In this document: piece after piece, positions 1 through 5,886 of the stretch
Layout: each line of letters begins with the position of its first letter
Numbering within the stretch: position 1 is the first letter of the stretch
DNA from: Candidatus Bathyarchaeota archaeon
GTDB lineage: Archaea; Thermoproteota; Bathyarchaeia; Bathyarchaeales; DTEX01
NCBI GenBank assembly: GCA_003601725.1
Contig: PIYJ01000028.1
Location: 909 to 14,148, forward strand
Direction of reading: 5' to 3'
Length of the DNA: 13,240 nucleotides
Position numbers and translations under genes: made by a program
Notes under the pieces: generated by a model
The model's database searches: none
Told to the model about the DNA's origin: nothing
Seen by the model: only the letters and a program-made list of their open reading frames with translations

Positions 1-138
1 AGCAATTTAATTAAGCACATGCGTATAACTGATGCTCGAGGCATAGTGCTGAACTGGGTTTTCCATCCTAGACTGAAGGACGCCAAGGAAAAATTGCTTA
101 GAACCTACGTGAAAAGCGTGAAAAATCCTAAGCTTTAG
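1..138 (+). CDS. C-terminal end of an unrecognised protein (5' truncated)
   Basis: Reading frame 1 is open from the first base to a TAG stop at 136-138 and gives the last 45 residues of a protein. The fragment starts SNLIKHMRITDARG and ends SVKNPKL. It has a basic, probably helical tail (KDAKEKLL, then YVKSVKNPKL). I do not recognise the family. The frame has no internal stop and meets the next gene by a 4-base convergent overlap, the same arrangement as two other gene pairs in this window, which supports it being a real gene end. An in-frame ATG at 19 could in principle start a 39-residue protein, but continuation of a larger upstream gene is more likely. Confidence 0.5.
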   Translation, partial: SNLIKHMRITDARGIVLNWVFHPRLKDAKEKLLRTYVKSVKNPKL

Positions 139-875
139 ATGTTTAAAAGGCTCTTTAATTTCTTAATCAATTCTTCACAGTTTGTCACAATGTATATTCC
201 CTTAATCCTTCTCAGTTTGGCCAAGTTTTCCAGGTCTATGGAGCTCGGAGTGACCTTTGCTTTCTCCCAGCATCGAATAGCTTTTGATGGACATGCGGCT
301 TCACATGCCCCGCAGCCTCGACATTCATTATAATCGATTCTTACTTCGCGCCTTGAAAAGACATGTATCGCCTCATATGGGCATGCATCTACACAGAGAA
401 GACAATGCGTGCATCTCTGCTCATCAACACGACAAGGCAGAGTAGTAACCGACTCCTCCGCATGATCCGTTGGAAGAATCACAAGCGGAGTGCCAGACTT
501 AAGCGCTTGGCTGGCCGCTGTCGTCGGCAGCGTATCAGCTATTCCATGTGTAATCTTTGCCACAGTATTAGACGTCGCAGGAGCCACCATCACCACATCA
601 TAGCGGCGTAAGCTAACCCTCCCGCCGAGGGGAACACCGTCTTCTGTGATTCCGCTCCACGAAACTTCTCTGTATACTCCGCCGTATCTACCGCCAGAAG
701 CAACCTTCCTAAGCTTATCGAGTATGCCGTAGATCCTAGCGACTTCTTCGCCGGCTCTTGAGAGGGCTATTCCCAATTCTATCTCGGGATATACGCTTCT
801 AAGGTTCATAACCGCTTGGAATACGCTGCGTAATTGACCCCCAGCACCCGTGATGCACCAGAGAATCCTCTTCAA
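135..875 (-). CDS. dmrX: Dihydromethanopterin reductase (acceptor), iron-sulfur flavoprotein (DmrX-like)
   Basis: A 246-residue iron-sulfur flavoprotein predicted to reduce dihydromethanopterin to tetrahydromethanopterin, the last step of H4MPT synthesis, in the cytoplasm. Residues 1-140 form a flavoprotein domain of the archaeoflavoprotein/DmrB type, with ITGAGG at 8-13 near the start and APATSNTVAKITHGIADT at 98-115, typical of the FMN site. Residues 150-200 are a bacterial-type ferredoxin domain with two complete [4Fe-4S] cysteine sets (C155, C158, C161, C165 and C185, C188, C191, C195). Flavoprotein plus two clusters is the DmrX layout. The start is TTG, supported by GAGGTG six bases upstream. 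It lies 3 bases after mptE and is surely cotranscribed with it, which supports the pterin role. Alternative: a general archaeoflavoprotein with another electron acceptor. Confidence 0.82.
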   Translation of the reverse strand: MKRILWCITGAGGQLRSVFQAVMNLRSVYPEIELGIALSRAGEEVARIYGILDKLRKVASGGRYGGVYREVSWSGITEDGVPLGGRVSLRRYDVVMVAPATSNTVAKITHGIADTLPTTAASQALKSGTPLVILPTDHAEESVTTLPCRVDEQRCTHCLLCVDACPYEAIHVFSRREVRIDYNECRGCGACEAACPSKAIRCWEKAKVTPSSIDLENLAKLRRIKGIYIVTNCEELIKKLKSLLNI

Positions 876-878
876 ATA

Positions 879-1676
879 TTACACCTCAACCATGTGACAG
901 ATATCCTCTAAACATATCTTTCTGGTTCCCGGAGGAACATTCTCTGATACGGTGTAAATCTCAGAATTGAAGCTTACCGCAAGCCAAGAGACAAGCCGAT
1001 AGGCGATTTCAAGCTTCTTCGATTTATCCTCCCAAGCAGACAGATCGCCTTTCAGCCAAGGCTTAGATCTCCTACCTACAACGTTGCCGAAGTCCATGCC
1101 TACGAGGATTATGGGAGCTGCTCCATAATTAGACGCCATGAAAACCGCTCTGTCACCATCTGTGAATCCCCCAAAATTTTGGAGAGGCGGTACAGGCTCA
1201 ACCTGCGTCGTTCCAACGATGAGTTTTGTCGCCGAGATTATCTCTTTCATACAGAGGGCTATCCTTTCCATGTTATCTCCATGAGCATGAATCACAAGAA
1301 TGGAGCCTCTTTCCGCCGAGCGCAATATTGACTTCATGTCTCCATCCAGATCAGTAACTATAACCCGTGGAATCCTTCCTCTCTCAACAAGAGCCTGCGT
1401 AGCCCCATCAGCCGTTATAACCGTGAACTTTTCAGTGAAATTAGGATAGACCCGCAGCAAACTGTCCAAGTTGTCATCTAAGCTTGGGCCAGCTCCAAAA
1501 ATCATCGCTGGAGTTCCAGATAATAATTCTCGGAGCTCCCTTAACGGAGGCTCTATACGTTTGGCTTTAAGAATATCTGCAAACATCCTCGTTGCTTTTC
1601 TGTCACGTGCAATCTCATAGCCCATGAACTTGGCTATTTCCGCATACTTCTCCAACCACAGCTTAAGCGGAATCAA
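879..1676 (-). CDS. mptE: 6-hydroxymethyl-7,8-dihydropterin pyrophosphokinase (MptE, DUF115 family)
   Basis: A 265-residue cytoplasmic enzyme that transfers pyrophosphate from ATP to 6-hydroxymethyl-7,8-dihydropterin, activating it for coupling to the arylamine in H4MPT synthesis. It is the archaeal non-homologous replacement of FolK. Diagnostic motifs of the MptE/DUF115 family are present: GAGPSLD at 61-67 (Rossmann-like nucleotide loop), DLDGD at 109-113 (metal and phosphate binding), HAHGDN at 130-135 and NFGGFTDGDRA at 167-177. The length is about normal for the family. The start is TTG at 1676. No ATG or GTG occurs in frame upstream before a stop at 1731-1733, and GGAG lies about 10 bases before the TTG. 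It is first gene of a two-gene operon with dmrX and divergent from the DUF447/CitG-like operon. Confidence 0.88.
   Translation of the reverse strand: MIPLKLWLEKYAEIAKFMGYEIARDRKATRMFADILKAKRIEPPLRELRELLSGTPAMIFGAGPSLDDNLDSLLRVYPNFTEKFTVITADGATQALVERGRIPRVIVTDLDGDMKSILRSAERGSILVIHAHGDNMERIALCMKEIISATKLIVGTTQVEPVPPLQNFGGFTDGDRAVFMASNYGAAPIILVGMDFGNVVGRRSKPWLKGDLSAWEDKSKKLEIAYRLVSWLAVSFNSEIYTVSENVPPGTRKICLEDICHMVEV
882..887 (-). promoter_or_regulatory. Ribosome binding site that fixes the TTG start of dmrX
   Basis: GAGGTG on the minus strand lies six bases before the TTG at 875 and inside the last codons of mptE. It is a near-full match to the GGAGGTGATC consensus. Together with the 3-base gap it indicates translational coupling and justifies a TTG start. 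Confidence 0.7.
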
Positions 1677-1899
1677 TAATGGGCAGCTCCACGATATGAA
1701 TGAGGAGATGGAGAAACTAAATATTTTTGGTCAAAAAGCCGTTTTGTCCTTATCTTTGCCTGAACTGTTCAAGGCGAAGATGCTTTACGTGCCTCAATTA
1801 ATGCATCGGCTTCCTACATTTTTATAAGTTGAGATTTAAACCTACTCATTAGCGCTTCTGGAGACTGCGGAAGACTTAATTGGCATAATGGTGATTTAC
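1677..1899. promoter_or_regulatory. Divergent promoter region between mptE and the DUF447 gene
   Basis: About 220 bases without a convincing gene. A TATA-like box TTTATAAG at 1821-1828 suits plus-strand transcription starting near 1850, ahead of the DUF447 gene. On the minus strand AAATATTTAG at 1718-1727 suits a start near 1692, giving mptE a leader of only about 16 bases. Both assignments rest on base composition and spacing only. The shared region would let the two halves of the pterin block be controlled together. Confidence 0.4.
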
Positions 1900-2553
1900 A
1901 TGAATTTAGAAAAGCTGGGTTTTTCAAGATCAACCTACAGCGAGGTTATCTTAACTGTTAGGCTTGAAGAGATGATTAATGCAGCTCCGATGGGCGTCCT
2001 CCTAAATGATGAGGGAAAGATCTATTTAAGAGTCTACAAGGGTCAAAGAACCCATGATATGATTGTTAACGGAGCAGAGGATTGCGTCTTAAATATTACC
2101 AGTGACCCGATACTCTTCTACAATGCAATTTTTGAGAAAGAAAAGATTCCATACTGCCCAGCTGAACGTGTTTCATCACCTCGAATACGCGATTGCGACG
2201 CATATGTTGAATGCTCCATCATTAATGTGACGGGACACGGAGAATACGTCAAAGCATTTTTGAAGCCTCTACTCATTAACGTAGCTGAAAGAGCCGTAAG
2301 CGCATATCATCGAGCGGGCCCAGCCATAATTGAGGCTTTAATATGCTACACTAGGCTTCTTTACTTTAAAGACGCTGATAGGGAAAAAGCCGAAAGCCTC
2401 AAAAAAATGATAGGCATATTCAGAGACATCGTTTATCACAGCACCGAGAACAACAGACTTAGAGAAATAGCGACAAAAATACTTGAAAGATCAGAAGAAG
2501 CATTATTGACGAAAAAGACGACGTCTACATGCGGTCTACCGAAAAAATCATGA
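1900..2553 (+). CDS. DUF447 family protein, probable FMN-binding split barrel
   Basis: A 217-residue protein of the archaeal DUF447 family. Known structures of the family show a flavin-reductase-like split barrel, but the reaction is not established. Family signatures are an early segment EVILTVRL followed by NAAPMGVLL (Asn31 counting from 1888), HDMIVNGAEDCVLNIT, the VECSIINV strand, and AGPAIIEALICYTR in the helical C-terminal half (about residue 144). I chose ATG 1900 because GGTGAT at 1890-1895 lies four bases before it. The ATG at 1888 would overlap that site and add four residues. The last bases overlap the next gene as ATGA. Divergence from mptE-dmrX and coupling to a CitG-like gene suggest an H4MPT role. 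This matches my memory that DUF447 and CitG-like genes occur in H4MPT gene clusters of methylotrophic bacteria. Function remains inferred. Confidence 0.75.
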   Translation: MNLEKLGFSRSTYSEVILTVRLEEMINAAPMGVLLNDEGKIYLRVYKGQRTHDMIVNGAEDCVLNITSDPILFYNAIFEKEKIPYCPAERVSSPRIRDCDAYVECSIINVTGHGEYVKAFLKPLLINVAERAVSAYHRAGPAIIEALICYTRLLYFKDADREKAESLKKMIGIFRDIVYHSTENNRLREIATKILERSEEALLTKKTTSTCGLPKKS

Positions 2554-3569
2554 GGAAGAGACTGTTGAAACTTAAAGATCTAATTGAACATGTAAGGACG
2601 TCCGCTCAGCTCGCCGCCGTTTTAGAAGCCAGCGGATGGCCGAAACCTGGGAACGTTCACAGAACAATAGATCATTCTGACGCCCGTTACGAGCATTTCC
2701 TAGCCGGCTCAATAGCATTAGGCTCATCAATCGGAGAAGCCGCCCTGAAAGGCTACATGGTTGCCCAGGGCAGACTGAGCATCTCAAAGATAGGCGTCGG
2801 GAATCTTGTTAAGAAAGCCGTTCAGGCTGTTTCTAAGTCTCATAAGGGAGGCAACACTCATCTAGGAATCTGCCTTCTTTTTGTCCCTTTGGCTGCAGCT
2901 GCATCGAAGACCCATGTTGAAGATGGCGGGATCTTGCTGAATGCTTTGAGAAAGAATGTTGATGAGATTATGCGGTCAACAACGCCTATGGATGCCGCTG
3001 AAGTCTATGAGGCTATAACTCTTGTCAGCTCTCCCCGTGGGTTAGGCAGAGTAGAAAACGGGGGAACCCCCGATTTATATGATAAGCAGGCAAGGAGGAA
3101 ACTTTTGGAGAAGGGAATCTCCCTCTTCGATGTTATGGAGGACTCTTCGTCCTATGATACTGTTGCGAGAGAATTGGTAACAGGCATGGAAGTCTCATTT
3201 AAGATTGGATACACGGAGCTCGTTGAGACCTTTAAACGCACCTGCGACATAAACACCGCTACGGTTCACACGTTTTTAAGGATCCTCTCAAAGGTTCCGG
3301 ACACATTCATCGCAAGGAAGATTGGGCTGAAAAGAGTCAGCGACGTGAAAAAGGCGGTTAAAATAGGCATAGAAGAGACCGCGTGGATATCGGAGATGGC
3401 TGAAAGATGCCTCAAACTCGGCGGGTTAACCACTCAGGAAGGCGCCGCCCTCTTATGGGAATTCGATCGGAAACTTCAGAGCTTAGGGAAGGATTACAAT
3501 CCTGGAACCACAGCTGATTTGACCGCAGCTGCATTGATGATTGCATTCCTATTAGGCTTGAAATTTTAG
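2550..3569 (+). CDS. CitG-like triphosphoribosyl-dephospho-CoA synthase family protein
   Basis: A 339-residue, largely helical protein of the CitG/MdcB family. CitG itself transfers the triphosphoribosyl part of ATP to the 2'-hydroxyl of dephospho-CoA, making an alpha-ribosidic bond and releasing adenine. Conserved blocks are SGWPKPGNVHR (residues 28-38), GGNTHLG (100-106) and NPGTTADLTAA (317-327), containing the Glu/Asp, His and Asn-rich active-site elements of the family. I favour ATG 2550, which overlaps the DUF447 stop as ATGA; an in-frame ATG at 2529 adds seven residues and has no better binding site. No citrate lyase or malonate decarboxylase gene is nearby, so a CoA prosthetic-group role is unlikely. 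The neighbourhood points to tetrahydromethanopterin synthesis. The family is certain; the substrate is not. Confidence 0.82.
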   Translation: MRKRLLKLKDLIEHVRTSAQLAAVLEASGWPKPGNVHRTIDHSDARYEHFLAGSIALGSSIGEAALKGYMVAQGRLSISKIGVGNLVKKAVQAVSKSHKGGNTHLGICLLFVPLAAAASKTHVEDGGILLNALRKNVDEIMRSTTPMDAAEVYEAITLVSSPRGLGRVENGGTPDLYDKQARRKLLEKGISLFDVMEDSSSYDTVARELVTGMEVSFKIGYTELVETFKRTCDINTATVHTFLRILSKVPDTFIARKIGLKRVSDVKKAVKIGIEETAWISEMAERCLKLGGLTTQEGAALLWEFDRKLQSLGKDYNPGTTADLTAAALMIAFLLGLKF

Positions 3570-3574
3570 TGATC
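3569..3574 (+). promoter_or_regulatory. Ribosome binding site of the first nucleotidyltransferase gene
   Basis: GTGATC begins on the last base of the CitG-like gene's TAG stop and lies four bases before ATG 3579. The same element at the same spacing precedes ATG 1900, which supports both chosen starts and continuous translation of a three-gene transcript. Confidence 0.6.
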
Positions 3575-3578
3575 AGAA

Positions 3579-4604
3579 ATGTTGGAGATCAAAGCCCGAG
3601 AGGGAGATTTCATCGAGACTGTTGAAGGTTTAATCTTCGACGTTAAGGGTCTCGTTCATCCTCCAGACAGGATAGTGGCATATCTCCGTTACGTCGTGGA
3701 TTCCGACGGAGAGAGACGGAGGGGAGACAGAACCTATGTTAAGGTATACTCGCTTGATGAGAGAGAAAAAGTGCTCAGAAAGAGATATCCACAGTATCTT
3801 TACTATGATCCGGTCTTCGGCATGTACCTGCAGGGAGTTCCAAAGAAACGTGTTTCAAGGATCTATGAGCCCTCAAAGAAGATTTCAGAACTTCTTAAGA
3901 AATCAAGCTTGGACCGTGTTGAGGCGGAGGCAACCGAATTCGTCCAGATTCTTCAAGGCGCATCTAACGTTAAGCTTGAAAAGATAGGGATCTCCGGATC
4001 GATCCTTGTAGGTCTTCACATGGAAAACTCGGACATCGACGTGATTGTTTACGGAAGAGAAAACTGCGTCTCTGTGCATGAGGCTCTAAAACGGCTGATG
4101 AAGAAAGGAAACGGGGCGATCTTAAAATATGATCTTAAAGATCTCGAGAGGCTTTACAAGTTCCGTTCGAAGGATACATCTATGCCCTTTGAAGAATTCA
4201 TCCGGATGGAACGGAGAAAGGTTATGCAGGGAAAATTTAAGGGAAGAGACTTCTTCATGAGGTTTCTGCTCGACTGGGATGAGGTTGACGAGAATTATGG
4301 AGATCGAATCTACATCCCTTCGGGATACGCAAAGATAAAGGCAAGAATTGTGGACGACTCAGAAGCCATATTCACACCGTGCAGATATCCGATCGAAGAC
4401 GTCAAAGTTCTTGAAGGAACAAAAGTGTCCTCCTTAAAAGAAATTACATCCTTCAGAGGCAGATTCTGCGAACAAGCCAAAAAGGGAGAAATAGTCACTG
4501 CGCAGGGAAAGGTCGAAAAGGTCGTGGAGAAAGATGGGACAGAATTTTTCAGATTGATCTTAGGCGCGAAGCCTTCGGATTTTATGATAAGTAAACCGGC
4601 TTAA
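3579..4604 (+). CDS. Predicted archaeal nucleotidyltransferase (Pol beta-like fold), copy A
   Basis: A 341-residue protein with a central nucleotidyltransferase core. Gly140-Ser141, then eleven residues later Asp152-Ile-Asp154 (SDIDVIVYG), form the GS...DxD motif of the DNA polymerase beta superfamily that binds metal and NTP. Residues 10-40 (EGLIFDVKG, HPPDR, YLRYV) are a conserved N-terminal module. A C-terminal segment, DENYGDRI (237-244) through EDVKVLEG (273-280), then a strand-rich tail, is shared with the opposite-strand gene at 4601-5650. Asp259 and Glu262 are conserved in both and could supply the third carboxylate. The substrate is unknown; archaeal members are annotated only as predicted nucleotidyltransferases. 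It begins nine bases after the CitG-like gene and so sits at the end of the pterin-side operon. It lacks part of the insert following the N-terminal module of its paralogue. Confidence 0.72.
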   Translation: MLEIKAREGDFIETVEGLIFDVKGLVHPPDRIVAYLRYVVDSDGERRRGDRTYVKVYSLDEREKVLRKRYPQYLYYDPVFGMYLQGVPKKRVSRIYEPSKKISELLKKSSLDRVEAEATEFVQILQGASNVKLEKIGISGSILVGLHMENSDIDVIVYGRENCVSVHEALKRLMKKGNGAILKYDLKDLERLYKFRSKDTSMPFEEFIRMERRKVMQGKFKGRDFFMRFLLDWDEVDENYGDRIYIPSGYAKIKARIVDDSEAIFTPCRYPIEDVKVLEGTKVSSLKEITSFRGRFCEQAKKGEIVTAQGKVEKVVEKDGTEFFRLILGAKPSDFMISKPA

Positions 4605-5650
4605 TCTGTTAATGGCTTTATGTAGTCCCTTCCTTCCGCCTCTTTTGAGCCGATTAAGACGCGGTGATATTGCTCTCCGCTTCTCCGATCAGTAACCCCC
4701 TCCAGTTTCCCATATGATAATATTCTTTCACCTTTCTCCGCTAAGCCGCCGTAAAGCCCCTCATACGATGCCACTTCAGATATGTCCTTGACTTCTGGTC
4801 CCTCAATTACCTTAACATCCTCAACCTTGTAGACTGAAGGCAGAAAATCTGCTTCAGAAGAATCTGAGACCGTAGCTTCGATTTTGATCATTCCTTCTGG
4901 TTTAAAGATTCGGTCCCCATAATTCTCATCGTTTTCTTCCTCTAGCTTCACCGGATGCATAGAGAACAATGTTCCCTCATAAACTCCGCGATTCCATCTT
5001 CGCCGTAAGATCCAGGCAGCCTCCTCATAAGTCAACGGGTACATCCTAGCTTTACTCAGACACCACTCTCGAGATTCCTCTTTGTTGAATCTTCGAATCG
5101 GGAAATCTTGATTCTCATAAAGCTGTTTAAGCGTCTCCTTTACTGATACGCTGTTCTTTTTCCCATAGATTATCAGATCTATGTCTGAAAAACTCTGATG
5201 GATATCTATAAGAATGGAACCTGTGACGCCGAAGAACCTTACTGGAACTCCGCTCTCATCAGAGATCAAATTAGCCAAATCGACAACCTTCCTTTGCAGA
5301 TCATCCAGCTTCTCCATCCGTATAAGCTGAGATAACTTCTCTTCCGGTTTATAGTGAGCTGAGACTTTGTTCAGCGGGACAGCAGACATCTTGATGCCCA
5401 TGACAGATGAATAATAAAGATATTCAGGATGGTGATTCTCTAAAAAATTGAATGTCTCCAAGAGGTCATGCATAGTATAATTAGGTAAAGCCCGCCTCAG
5501 CCGTTCTCTTCCTCTACCCCACTTCCCCGACGGGTCAGGAACATACTTTAAATAGGCTATCGCCCGATCCTCGGGGTGTACTGAACCAAGTACGCAAAAG
5601 AAAAATCCCTCCATCGTCTTCAGATAGTCTCGATCTCTAAATCTACGCAT
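4601..5650 (-). CDS. Predicted archaeal nucleotidyltransferase (Pol beta-like fold), copy B
   Basis: A 349-residue paralogue of the gene at 3579-4604. It has the same order of blocks: EGFFFCVLGSVHPEDR (14-29), YLKYVPD, SAVPLNKVS, the GS...DxD core (Gly144-Ser145, Asp156-Ile-Asp158), DENYGDRI (241-248), DSSEADF (263-269) and EDVKVIEG (277-284). All core catalytic residues are kept, so both copies may be active. The start is ATG 5650 with GGTGA seven bases and GAGG three bases upstream. It is transcribed towards copy A and overlaps it by four bases at the stops. Its N-terminus (RDRDYLKTMEG) fits my memory of widespread archaeal members better than copy A does, so B may be the conserved form and A the diverged one. 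The biochemical role is unknown. Confidence 0.75.
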   Translation of the reverse strand: MRRFRDRDYLKTMEGFFFCVLGSVHPEDRAIAYLKYVPDPSGKWGRGRERLRRALPNYTMHDLLETFNFLENHHPEYLYYSSVMGIKMSAVPLNKVSAHYKPEEKLSQLIRMEKLDDLQRKVVDLANLISDESGVPVRFFGVTGSILIDIHQSFSDIDLIIYGKKNSVSVKETLKQLYENQDFPIRRFNKEESREWCLSKARMYPLTYEEAAWILRRRWNRGVYEGTLFSMHPVKLEEENDENYGDRIFKPEGMIKIEATVSDSSEADFLPSVYKVEDVKVIEGPEVKDISEVASYEGLYGGLAEKGERILSYGKLEGVTDRRSGEQYHRVLIGSKEAEGRDYIKPLTD

Positions 5651-5886
5651 CAGCCTCTCACCGAGAATATTTAAGAGACAGGAAAAACAATAAATGCCGT
5701 ACTATTTATGTTAACAGTTTTTACTTTTCCGTTCCTTTAAAATCGTATAATCTGCTTCAGCTCATTGACTAAGTTTCCTTTCTAAATTATCCATAAATAT
5801 CTTCTATCATGAAATTTTAAATCTGACGAGATATACTTGCACGTAGTACAGCATGATAAACAAAGATTCAAGGTGATTCTGATCTG
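5651..5886. promoter_or_regulatory. Divergent promoter region between nucleotidyltransferase B and AMP phosphorylase
   Basis: About 236 AT-rich bases with no credible gene or tRNA. For the minus-strand gene, an inverted repeat ATAAAT (5690-5695) and ATTTAT (5704-5709), with eight bases between, lies 40-60 bases before its start; either arm could serve as a TATA box. For the plus-strand gene, TTTTAAAT at 5815-5822 or ATAAATAT at 5793-5800 are candidate TATA boxes. I see no further structured element. Confidence 0.35.
5871..5877 (+). promoter_or_regulatory. Ribosome binding site of the AMP phosphorylase gene
   Basis: AGGTGAT ends nine bases before ATG 5887, a strong match to the GGAGGTGATC type of site seen elsewhere in the window. 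Confidence 0.65.

Noticed and set aside
139..611. Two plus-strand open frames opposite the dmrX-like gene, one ending in a run of histidines
   Set aside because: Both are antisense to the conserved flavoprotein and ferredoxin motifs. The His-rich end is the reverse complement of the flavin-binding segment, not a metal-binding tail.
1624..1827. A 67-codon plus-strand frame across the mptE start and the divergent promoter
   Set aside because: It begins antisense to the mptE N-terminus, has no ribosome binding site, and runs over both TATA-like boxes. It has no recognisable protein features.
2529..2549. Upstream ATG at 2529 as start of the CitG-like gene
   Set aside because: It would extend the overlap with the DUF447 gene to 25 bases and adds seven residues outside the conserved domain. 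The ATGA overlap at 2550 is the more usual coupled arrangement.
5651..5886. Possible tRNA or small RNA in the longest intergenic regions
   Set aside because: No acceptor-stem pairing with a T-loop motif and no C/D box pair could be found; the region is AT-rich and looks like a divergent promoter.
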